From positions 1-64,000 of the forward strand of contig NZ_VTDO01000003.1 of NCBI RefSeq assembly GCF_015627125.1: 64,000 bases of DNA. Reading direction: 5' to 3'. This stretch comes from Acinetobacter rathckeae. GTDB lineage: Bacteria > Pseudomonadota > Gammaproteobacteria > Pseudomonadales > Moraxellaceae. The position numbers were made by a program, and so were the translations under genes. Under the pieces are notes generated by a model, which was not told the origin of the DNA, ran no database searches, and saw only the letters and a program-made list of their open reading frames with translations. Positions 1 to 6,126 of the stretch are shown one piece after another. Within the stretch, counting starts at the first letter, position 1. The number at the start of each line of letters is the position of its first letter.

Positions 1-251
1 AGTTTGTCAAATGCTTTTTGAAAGTTTTTTCTACCCCCTAACTAAACTCCCTTAACCAATCAATCTAAGACCTAAACCCTAAACTAATTAACTAAGATAT
101 TGTTTATTAAGAAGTTTCTTCCAACAGCACCGCCGATGGATACGCATTATAGATCAATCCATAACAAACGCAATACCTTTTTTTAATTATCCTATTCGGA
201 TGGTCGGTTTTTATCCTTAATTGAGCATTTTTACATACAATTGGTGATTTT
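1..251. other. Upstream region of yfiR, no gene seen
   Basis: AT-rich DNA with no open frame of note and no clear promoter. It probably contains the yfi operon promoter, but I cannot place it with confidence. Confidence 0.4.
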
Positions 252-815
252 ATGAACTTTTTTCAGTATAATAAAAGTGGAGTTAATTATATTTTCATAT
301 CATGTATGCTCTTTTATCATTTAAAACGGCTTATCACTTGTATAGGTCTAAGCCTTTTATCAGGGCTAGCAACTGCAGGATATACACACAACGCCTATAC
401 ATTGACGCTTGCTATTTTAAGCTATACTAAATGGGATTCACAAAAACCCTTACTTTGCGTGTTAGAAAATCATGATATTGCATCAATATTTCAAGAAGAA
501 ATTGAGTATAAAAAGACTTCTTTTAATGTCACCTCTATTAGTGAGAGAGATCTAAACAATCACAAGTGTGATGCAATTTTTTTCAGTCCCAATATATCCA
601 TAATTCAGCAAAATAATATTATTAAAAATAATTTCCGCCCTTTCATACTCTCTTTCACAGAAAACAATCTTGAATGTGAAGGACAAGTTATTTTTTGCTT
701 GTATAAAAGAAAAGACCAGTATACATTCAATGTGAACTTAGACGCCTTAGCTCGATCCAAATTACATATTGATCCAAGAGTTTTACTTCTTGCAAAAAAT
801 ATGGAGGGTATTTAA
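252..815 (+). CDS. yfiR: YfiR family periplasmic regulator (DUF4154)
   Basis: Small exported protein that in the YfiBNR (TpbB) system binds the periplasmic part of the diguanylate cyclase YfiN and keeps it off. The 187-aa product has a hydrophobic N-terminal segment (about residues 19-43) that fits a signal peptide, followed by the DUF4154 pattern, including an AYTLTLAILSYTKW-like start and a C-terminal LLLAKN. Four cysteines are placed as in Pseudomonas YfiR, with the last two seven residues apart (ECEGQVIFC), consistent with two disulfides. The start at 252 has a GGTGA box upstream; Met19 at 306 would give a more usual signal peptide but has no clear ribosome site. The stop overlaps the yfiN start (TAATG), so the genes are coupled. 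The family call is firm; the exact start is less so. Confidence 0.85.
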   Translation: MNFFQYNKSGVNYIFISCMLFYHLKRLITCIGLSLLSGLATAGYTHNAYTLTLAILSYTKWDSQKPLLCVLENHDIASIFQEEIEYKKTSFNVTSISERDLNNHKCDAIFFSPNISIIQQNNIIKNNFRPFILSFTENNLECEGQVIFCLYKRKDQYTFNVNLDALARSKLHIDPRVLLLAKNMEGI

Positions 816-2047
816 TGCCTACCCTCAAAAAAACATCTTTGCGTAGCATTTTTAGAAAGTCTCAGTTTATTGCTTTTCTGGTTATGCTTTTTATATGTTT
901 TTTGATGTTTATTTCCCTCTCAACTTTTATCATGAAGACTTATGTCCAACAGAATATTAACCTTCTTGGCAATACACTCAGTGAGCGCATTCAACCTGCA
1001 CTTGTATTTAGAGATGAAGTCACTCTAAAACAAGTATTGAATGAGTATACGCAAACACACTCTATTAAAACCATTTATGTTTTTGATAATAAAAATAATT
1101 TAATTGGAAGTAGCACAAAGTCAAAAGTCCGTTTTTCTTTTTTTGAAAACCTTCTAAATGACTGGTTCTTAAAACAACCCTCTAATTTTATTATCTACCA
1201 TCAAGAAAAAATTGGGGTCATACAGATTTACGGTAGTTCCGAAGCAACTTTGCATTTTTTATTTACTATATTTTTCGCAATTTTTGCATGTATGGCAGCA
1301 ATGCTCATGACACTTTGGTTTTCAGCGAAAGTGACGTATCGTTTTATTATGCAATCCATTTACCCTCTTACCCATATTGCCCAACTGGTAAGTGATCAAA
1401 AAGCATATAATTTACGCTTCCCTGACAATAAAATTCAGGAATTTCAAAATTTAAATCATGTGTTTAATGAGTTACTTTCCGAAATTCAGTCTTGGCATAA
1501 CCAATTGCAAGATGAAAACCACCAATTATCACACCAAGCAAAGCATGACTCACTAACAGGTTTGGCGAATAAAAGCTATTTTTATCAATTTTTAATTAAT
1601 ATATTCAACCAACCACATGAAAAATCATCTGCAGTTTTATTATTTATTGATAATAATAACTTCAAATTAATCAATGATAGGTATGGTCATCTTGCTGGTG
1701 ATAGCGTACTTATTGAAATGGCAAATCGATTTAAATCTACCCTTTTAAATGATTGTTTTATCTCCAGACTAGGTGGAGATGAATTTGCAATTATATTAAC
1801 AAACATATTCAACCAACAGCAGTTATTTGACCACATTGAAACCTTAATGCAGATCCAAAACAGCTCCATACAATTTAATAAACAAGAAATACTTTTTAGC
1901 TTTAGTATTGGTGCTGCCTATTTCAGACATGCATCCTCACTAGAGGACTTAATTACCCAAGCAGATCAAGCAATGTACAAAGCAAAGAACTCTTCAGTAA
2001 ATTGGTTTATACACCACTCAATATACAGGCCAAATGATCATGAATAA
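815..2047 (+). CDS. yfiN: Membrane diguanylate cyclase YfiN/TpbB (GGDEF)
   Basis: Makes cyclic-di-GMP from two GTP at the inner membrane and so promotes biofilm or sessile behaviour when released from YfiR. The 410-aa protein has a transmembrane helix at about residues 18-41, a periplasmic sensor stretch of about 110 residues, a second helix at about 148-170, a HAMP-like linker and a GGDEF domain from about residue 240. The active-site motif is intact (RLGGDEFAI). I see no RxxD product-inhibition site at the usual place five residues before GGDEF, so feedback inhibition by c-di-GMP may be missing. It overlaps yfiR by one base and yfiB by 14 bases, which marks a tight three-gene operon. Confidence 0.9.
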   Translation: MPTLKKTSLRSIFRKSQFIAFLVMLFICFLMFISLSTFIMKTYVQQNINLLGNTLSERIQPALVFRDEVTLKQVLNEYTQTHSIKTIYVFDNKNNLIGSSTKSKVRFSFFENLLNDWFLKQPSNFIIYHQEKIGVIQIYGSSEATLHFLFTIFFAIFACMAAMLMTLWFSAKVTYRFIMQSIYPLTHIAQLVSDQKAYNLRFPDNKIQEFQNLNHVFNELLSEIQSWHNQLQDENHQLSHQAKHDSLTGLANKSYFYQFLINIFNQPHEKSSAVLLFIDNNNFKLINDRYGHLAGDSVLIEMANRFKSTLLNDCFISRLGGDEFAIILTNIFNQQQLFDHIETLMQIQNSSIQFNKQEILFSFSIGAAYFRHASSLEDLITQADQAMYKAKNSSVNWFIHHSIYRPNDHE

Positions 2048-2513
2048 AATACTATATATGGCTTTTATTCTATTAAGCACTTACCTGCTTTCAGCTTGCC
2101 AATTTGGTGGCCTTAATTACAAACAATCTCTCATGCTAAAACATGAGGGCTTTGAGTTAACCTCTGAGGGCTGGGCACTAGGTCTACCCGAGCGTATTTT
2201 ATTTGATTTCGATAAATCAAAAATCACCCCCAAACAGCAAGTAAGTCTAACAAAACTATCACAAGAGCTCAGAAAGTATCAACTATATAAACTTAAAGTG
2301 ATTGGACATACAGATGGGGTAGGAAGTGATGAGTATAATGCCAAGCTTTCTAAAATTAGAGCACAGAGTGTTGCAACGATTTTTTATCAAAATGGATTTA
2401 AGATGGCAAATATAACAGTGATTGGTCGTGGTGCATCTGAGCCAGTTAGCCCAAATGATACTGAAGAGCACAGATCAAATAACCGTAGAGTAACAATTAT
2501 CGTAATGCCTTAA
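2034..2513 (+). CDS. yfiB: YfiB-like OmpA-family outer-membrane lipoprotein
   Basis: Outer-membrane lipoprotein that can bind peptidoglycan and sequester YfiR, thereby activating YfiN. The N-terminus is a lipoprotein signal with lipobox LSAC about 20 residues in. The C-terminal half is an OmpA-type peptidoglycan-binding domain (ILFDFDKSKIT, then GHTDGVGSDEYN and the NNRRV ending). The gene begins inside the end of yfiN in another frame; the in-frame Met3 at 2040 is an equally good start. It is the last gene before the prophage and ends just before a bidirectional terminator that also serves the tRNA on the other strand. The call rests on the OmpA domain plus the yfiR-yfiN context. Confidence 0.85.
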   Translation: MIMNKILYMAFILLSTYLLSACQFGGLNYKQSLMLKHEGFELTSEGWALGLPERILFDFDKSKITPKQQVSLTKLSQELRKYQLYKLKVIGHTDGVGSDEYNAKLSKIRAQSVATIFYQNGFKMANITVIGRGASEPVSPNDTEEHRSNNRRVTIIVMP

Positions 2514-2531
2514 TTACATAAAATTTAGGCA

Positions 2532-2563
2532 AAAAAAATCCGCTGTTTAAAGCGGTATTTTTT
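2532..2563. terminator. Bidirectional terminator between yfiB and tRNA-Pro
   Basis: The hairpin CCGCT-GTTTAA-AGCGG (2541-2556) is flanked by an A-run on the left and a T-run on the right. It can end yfiB on the + strand and the tRNA-Pro transcript on the - strand. It lies outside the att repeat and so is host DNA. Confidence 0.75.
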
Positions 2564-2639
2564 GGTCGGAGCAGTAGGATTCGAACCTACGACCCCCTGG
2601 TCCCAAACCAGGTGCACTACCAGGCTGTGCTATGCTCCG
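2563..2639 (-). tRNA. tRNA-Pro (TGG), left att copy
   Basis: A 77-nt cloverleaf on the - strand ending in encoded CCA, anticodon TGG (reading TTTGGGA in the loop), with a GGTTCGAATCC T-arm. It is identical to the copies at 39436-39512 and 39744-39820. Integration has separated this copy by about 37 kb from the promoter of the tRNA cluster, so its expression now depends on read-through or a prophage promoter. Confidence 0.97.
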
Positions 2640-2644
2640 TAAAT

Positions 2645-2670
2645 TGGGGTGAATGATGGGGCTCGAACCC
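2645..2670 (-). pseudogene. tRNA-His 3' remnant left by integration
   Basis: These 26 bases match the T-arm 3' half and acceptor end, with CCA, of the intact tRNA-His at 39518-39593. The rest of the gene is absent on this side. This is the usual scar when a tRNA-targeting phage restores the target gene at its other end. Confidence 0.88.
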
Positions 2671-2792
2671 TAGATAATAACCGTAATTTTTTAATATAAA
2701 ATAACAACTTAATCAGAACCTCCTCCTTTTAAAAACCTCATATGGGAATTACCCAAAATTACTTACTGTTAATTGCACCTATATATTTATTC

Positions 2793-2807
2793 GAGTAATA
2801 AAGTAAT
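2793..2807 (+). other. Candidate integrase arm-type site, left arm
   Basis: GAGTAATAAAGTAAT lies between attL and the integrase. It matches, with one base missing, the 18-bp word GAGGTAATAAAGTAATAT found at 38959 and, inverted, at 39194 near the right end. Words shared by the two inner flanks of the att sites are what integrase or excisionase arm sites look like. This is inferred; no binding data. Confidence 0.45.
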
Positions 2808-2811
2808 GTAT

Positions 2812-2840
2812 AAAAAAAGTGCCTTATATTTTAGGCACTT
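2812..2840 (-). terminator. Terminator of the integrase gene
   Basis: On the - strand, AAGTGCC - 10-nt loop - GGCACTT is followed by a run of U. It lies 50 bp past the integrase stop codon and keeps int transcription from entering attL and tRNA-Pro. Confidence 0.8.
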
Positions 2841-2889
2841 AAGTTTAGATCGCTTAGTAATTTATAGAGTAATGAATCGGTAATTCAAA

Positions 2890-4050
2890 TTACATGGTGA
2901 TGTAGTTATTCAGCTTGGTAATGTAATCTGGTAAATCTTCTGCAATTAGTTTTCCATAATGTTTATAAATCATTGATGTATCACTATGGCCAAGCTGCTC
3001 TGCAATCCATTCTGGAGGTACTTGCCCACTCGACAACAATTGGCTTGCAAAAGTATGGCGACCTTGGTTTATTCCTCTTATTCTTACATTTGATTGTGCA
3101 AGGTGTTTACGCCAGCGATAGCGTAGCTCATGATATTCAAATGTTGCATTTTGCTCTGGGTTAATCCAAACAAACCGAAGTTTTTCTTGTTTGTATGTAC
3201 GGTTATCACGTTGTAGAACATTAACTACTTTTGAATAACTATTGCCTGTTTTAGCATATTGTTTTCTTAATGCTTTAATAGCAGGTTCTAGTAGCTTGAT
3301 TTTTCGATTTCTACGTCTGTTTTTAGTGACCTTATAAAAGCCCTTCACATAGTTTCTTCTCACCATGATTGTGCCATGTTCTAAGTCTATATCCTCCCAT
3401 GCAATTGGGATCTGTTCTGATATAGATAATCCTGTCCAAAAAATACAAGGCAGTAAATTGGTCATGCTTTTATCTGATTCTGTATTTAGGATCATTGATA
3501 TTTCTGTTTTTGTAAATGGATCAGGCTCTGTACCGTCGAGCTGTTGAATCACAATTGTTTCAAACGGGTTATAGGGTACTTTATTTTCCTGTCTCCAAAG
3601 CTCATGAATTGATGCTAAACGAGTCACAATTTCACGTACTGTTTTGGGTGCAAGGTCACTTTTTAATTGGTTAATCCATTTTCTGACTGTACTTGTTTCA
3701 ATGTCTTTTGGATTAATTTGTGCCCAGCGTGGATATATATGGGTTTTAATATTGCTGTTATAGCCATCAAAAGTACTTGGAGCGACTTCTAGGCGAATCA
3801 ATTCCTTGTATTGCTCGATGTAATATGACATTTGGTTTTTGCTTAAATGTTTTGAGTTAGGGAAATGTTTCACTAAATTAAATTTATCTAGCTGTATCTC
3901 TAATTTAATGAGTTCTGCTAATTTTTTAGCACGTTCAATATTATCCGGTGTTTGTGGCCAGTCGAGTTTTTCTTTTATAAGTTGCTCACCGACAATTGGT
4001 CGCATCCAGATACGCATTGATTTTCCACGAATTTCCAGTCCTGCAGACAT
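2890..4050 (-). CDS. int: Phage tyrosine recombinase (integrase)
   Basis: Catalyses site-specific recombination between the phage and tRNA-His/tRNA-Pro att sites. The 386-aa protein has an N-terminal arm-binding region, a core-binding domain at about residues 80-160 (APSTFDGYNSNI...) and a catalytic domain from about 180. The RHTFAS box, the LGHSD box and the YKHYGK nucleophile tyrosine are present near the C-terminus, as is a basic beta-hairpin (TKNRRRNRKIKL). At the place of the first catalytic Arg (usually TG-x-R-x-x-E) it reads TGLSISE, with Ser209 encoded by TCT. Length is normal and there is no frameshift. The start at 4050 has an AGGAT site upstream. The gene points toward attL. Either the family tolerates this residue or the enzyme is impaired. 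Confidence 0.93.
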   Translation of the reverse strand: MSAGLEIRGKSMRIWMRPIVGEQLIKEKLDWPQTPDNIERAKKLAELIKLEIQLDKFNLVKHFPNSKHLSKNQMSYYIEQYKELIRLEVAPSTFDGYNSNIKTHIYPRWAQINPKDIETSTVRKWINQLKSDLAPKTVREIVTRLASIHELWRQENKVPYNPFETIVIQQLDGTEPDPFTKTEISMILNTESDKSMTNLLPCIFWTGLSISEQIPIAWEDIDLEHGTIMVRRNYVKGFYKVTKNRRRNRKIKLLEPAIKALRKQYAKTGNSYSKVVNVLQRDNRTYKQEKLRFVWINPEQNATFEYHELRYRWRKHLAQSNVRIRGINQGRHTFASQLLSSGQVPPEWIAEQLGHSDTSMIYKHYGKLIAEDLPDYITKLNNYITM

Positions 4051-4101
4051 ATGTTATCCTACACTTAAGTATTTCATTAAATTTGGTTTATTTTAAATGA
4101 G

Positions 4102-4123
4102 TGCACCTCTGAGCAGAGGTGCA
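4102..4123. other. Perfect 9-bp stem hairpin upstream of int
   Basis: TGCACCTCT-GAGC-AGAGGTGCA lies between the int start and the preceding small gene. On the - strand it is followed by CTCATTTAAAAT, too weak a U-run for a confident terminator. It could be an attenuator or a binding site controlling int relative to the early operon. Confidence 0.45.
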
Positions 4124-4135
4124 TGAAAGGTGTGT

Positions 4136-4456
4136 TTAAATAAATGGAAGTGTGTTTTCGTCTATACCATCAGAACAAGAGCATTTTCCAATTCTGAAAT
4201 ATTCAATAGGTCCTGGTGCATCTGCAGGTGTAAATTCACCACGTTTTAAATCATAAATTTTATTTTTAGATTTAATATCGAAGTCATCACCACTTATTTT
4301 CATGATAATACCTGTAAATGCTCGTTGATTAACACTTATAAGACCATTACCTAATGGCTTGTGTGTTTCAAACATACAGTTGACTGTATCACCAAGTTTA
4401 AATGAGTCGAAATCTGGGAGGATTAAACCACCGCATTCACAATGATATTTAGACAT
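4136..4456 (-). CDS. Small phage protein, Cys-rich at both ends, unknown
   Basis: This 106-aa protein is not one I recognise. It begins with a CxC pair (YHCECGG) and has another CxC near the end (KCSCSDG), so the two pairs could bind one metal ion together. The middle part (residues 20-85) reads like a small beta-barrel: alternating hydrophobic residues, GDTVNC and TGIIMKISGDDF. It is in the leftward early operon between the integrase and a 99-aa unknown gene. Position next to int invites the idea of an excisionase or regulator, but the sequence does not look like a known Cox/Xis. Confidence 0.65.
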   Translation of the reverse strand: MSKYHCECGGLILPDFDSFKLGDTVNCMFETHKPLGNGLISVNQRAFTGIIMKISGDDFDIKSKNKIYDLKRGEFTPADAPGPIEYFRIGKCSCSDGIDENTLPFI

Positions 4457-4513
4457 AATTAGTTTTCCAAAGCCTGTTCATTTTTCTTTTCTTGAATACA
4501 TATTTCCAAATAT

Positions 4514-4813
4514 TCAATACACTTTGCTTTCTTTATCAACCTCTCCTATTTGATATTCAAACCTAAAAACATTCGTATAATCACTCTTCATGGTTTCGGA
4601 TATTTCGCCTAAATTGATGCCTTTCCAACGGGTTTTGATCCCACCGCATTTACTAACAAACTCAAAATCAGCTATGGCTTGTTTTATGTCATCCGCGAGT
4701 ATCACAGTCCCGTTTTCGAGTGTTATTTTGGCTAACGAAAAAGGTGCACCAAAATTTAGATAAGTTCTCGCCTTCTCCAACCCATTCAATGCAATAAATT
4801 TATATGTGTTCAT
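4514..4813 (-). CDS. Conserved-looking small phage protein, unknown
   Basis: A 99-aa protein of unknown function. It has no membrane segment or signal peptide. The segment VILADDIKQAIADFEFVSKCGG suggests one amphipathic helix in a small mixed alpha/beta fold. Its start codon overlaps the stop of the upstream methyltransferase gene (ATGA type, 4810-4813), so the two are translated together, and it may work with that enzyme. I make no functional claim. Confidence 0.65.
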   Translation of the reverse strand: MNTYKFIALNGLEKARTYLNFGAPFSLAKITLENGTVILADDIKQAIADFEFVSKCGGIKTRWKGINLGEISETMKSDYTNVFRFEYQIGEVDKESKVY

Positions 4814-5460
4814 GCTATCGCTCCAAATAATTGTTGTTGAACCACAATCCCTTTTTGATAGCTATCTAAAATTTGCTTACCAACACTCGGGTGAACGCAG
4901 TTTCTTAAAACCTGGACTGGGCAATGATTTCCTTTGTAATAAATAACTTCATCAAACTGCATACCAAGCCAATCCATCATTTCTTGCTTACCCCGCAAAT
5001 TTGACTTTGTAATGAATCCCTTGGGTTGTTTAACTTCTTCAGCATAAATATCAAAGCTCGCCCAAAATAAATGACGGCCAACTTTTTTTGTTGGTTGAAT
5101 TAATGGCTTGTAATAAGGAACCACATTTTCAACAATCCAGCCACCTTTGTAAAAATTCTCAAGAAAAACAATCAGCTCATATAATCGAAAATCAGGATAA
5201 TCAGCCACTTTGTGACGAGTAGCTTTCATCATTCTACTGTGCTTTTGGCACGGTGGAGAAAACCAGGCAAAGTCGAATTGCTCATGATTATTTTTAAAAT
5301 ACTTATAAGCATCATCAACAATCACTTCGTGATCTGGGTGTAATTTTTTATAAACTGCTGCAATTTTTTCATTCTCTTCAACAGCAATCACTTGATGCTC
5401 TTGCCAGAGCATTGAATTACCACCCAGTCCAGCAAACCCATTAAATATTTTCACTGCCAC
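4810..5460 (-). CDS. DNA (cytosine-5) methyltransferase, short orphan type
   Basis: Transfers a methyl group from AdoMet to C5 of cytosine in DNA. The motifs run in the normal order: FAGLGGNSM (motif I, AdoMet), SPPCQ (motif IV, catalytic Cys), IVENVV (motif VI) and RNCVHPSVG near the C-terminus (motif X). At 216 aa it is shorter than typical enzymes (over 300 aa), leaving little room for a target-recognition domain. It starts with GTG at 5460 inside the end of a 32-aa gene, and its stop overlaps the next gene. No restriction endonuclease is next to it, so it likely protects phage DNA from host restriction; that role is inferred. The family call is firm. Confidence 0.88.
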   Translation of the reverse strand: MAVKIFNGFAGLGGNSMLWQEHQVIAVEENEKIAAVYKKLHPDHEVIVDDAYKYFKNNHEQFDFAWFSPPCQKHSRMMKATRHKVADYPDFRLYELIVFLENFYKGGWIVENVVPYYKPLIQPTKKVGRHLFWASFDIYAEEVKQPKGFITKSNLRGKQEMMDWLGMQFDEVIYYKGNHCPVQVLRNCVHPSVGKQILDSYQKGIVVQQQLFGAIA

Positions 5461-5549
5461 ACCCCAAAAATCCCCTTAATCGGGTTGTGCAAATCTTTTC
5501 CCAAAACCATCTGATTTAAAGAAATCTGTGCATATTTTTTCTCATTCAT
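5451..5549 (-). CDS. Possible 32-aa leader gene overlapping the methyltransferase
   Basis: The reading frame starts MNEKKYAQIS and ends FGVWQ. Its stop lies inside the first codons of the C5-methyltransferase, so it could couple translation of that GTG-started gene. The upstream ribosome site (GATAGG) is modest. Such dense overlap is typical of phage early operons, but its size makes the call tentative. Confidence 0.4.
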   Translation of the reverse strand: MNEKKYAQISLNQMVLGKDLHNPIKGIFGVWQ

Positions 5550-5558
5550 GACTTAAAC

Positions 5559-5699
5559 CTATCTTTTAGTTAAAACAGCATTGCTAGATAAATTTTTAAG
5601 AATGGGGACTTGTCGAAGCCGCCATTCTTTACTCTGTTCTTTTTCACATTTGTGAACGGTTTGATTACTTGCAGACCGTTTTGTTTTGGACCAGAGCAT
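5559..5699 (-). CDS. Possible 46-aa basic phage protein
   Basis: The frame begins MLWSKTKRSAS and ends SSNAVLTKR, rich in Lys/Arg and Gln. GCAGGT precedes the ATG at a fair distance. It overlaps the 3' end of the 41-aa gene in another frame and ends 9 bases before the 32-aa frame, so three small genes tile 5451-5790. Function unknown. Confidence 0.45.
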   Translation of the reverse strand: MLWSKTKRSASNQTVHKCEKEQSKEWRLRQVPILKNLSSNAVLTKR

Positions 5700-5790
5700 G
5701 TTTTACCTGCTGTTTTCGGTTTTTATAAAAGTTCGCGTGAATTAAATGGGGTGTTAGTACCGCATTCGATAGGTTAGACTTAATTTGCAT
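5665..5790 (-). CDS. Probable 41-aa phage protein
   Basis: The frame begins MQIKSNLSNAV and ends QNKTVCK. It has a strong ribosome site (GGAGAG, five bases before ATG), the best in this neighbourhood, which supports it as real. Together with the next two frames it fills what otherwise looks like a gap of about 390 bases. Function unknown. Confidence 0.55.
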   Translation of the reverse strand: MQIKSNLSNAVLTPHLIHANFYKNRKQQVKHALVQNKTVCK

Positions 5791-5813
5791 AATTGCTCTC
5801 CAGTGGTTGTGTG

Positions 5814-5845
5814 ACACATACAGAAGTGGCCGCTTTTGTATGTGT
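5814..5845. promoter_or_regulatory. 32-bp near-perfect palindrome in the early operon
   Basis: Arms start with ACACATACA and meet at GGCC. On the + strand all 16 positions pair, counting two G-T wobbles; on the - strand those two become mismatches. It lies just upstream of the strong ribosome site of the 41-aa gene. It could be an operator or an RNA hairpin, and the wobble pattern would favour an RNA made from the + strand, antisense to the operon. Confidence 0.5.
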
Positions 5846-5853
5846 GTTTTAGA

Positions 5854-6102
5854 TTAAAGACATTTAAACAAATGGTTGTAGAAGTTATAACCACGTTTAT
5901 CTATACCTAACTTTTCGAATAATGCGAAAAGGTTACATTCATCTAACTGGCATAATGCCCAGTGAAAAGTGTCGTGTTTGTTAGGCATCATTGCTAAACG
6001 ATCAATTTTTTCTTGAATGTAAAATTCATCGTTTGGAAATTTCTCACGTAGTGTTTCAATTATTTTCTCACCGACATGATTTAAATCTTTCTGATTTTTC
6101 AT
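5854..6102 (-). CDS. Small phage early protein, unknown
   Basis: An 82-aa soluble protein with a predicted helical N-terminal half (KIIETLREKF, YIQEKIDRLAMM) and a cluster of Cys/His/aromatic residues (FHWALCQLDECNLFALF). No family recognised. It lies 24 bases downstream of the primase-helicase gene in the leftward early operon and may be a replication accessory protein by position only. Confidence 0.65.
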   Translation of the reverse strand: MKNQKDLNHVGEKIIETLREKFPNDEFYIQEKIDRLAMMPNKHDTFHWALCQLDECNLFALFEKLGIDKRGYNFYNHLFKCL

Positions 6103-6126
6103 AATTAGCTTCCTGTGATTGTGGGA

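Larger units (their letters stand above)
2562..2670. repeat. attL: 109-bp direct repeat (tRNA-Pro plus 3' end of tRNA-His)
   Basis: It is identical base for base to 39435-39543. It contains the whole tRNA-Pro gene, a short spacer and the final 26 nt of tRNA-His (T-arm and acceptor 3' strand). Past 2670 the sequence diverges from tRNA-His, so the prophage interior begins there. The crossover cannot be placed within the repeat; tRNA integrases usually cut in the T-arm or anticodon stem. Confidence 0.92.

Noticed and set aside
2671..2889. Excisionase gene between attL and int
   Set aside because: No open frame of reasonable size with a ribosome site; the stretch holds the int terminator and a candidate arm site only.
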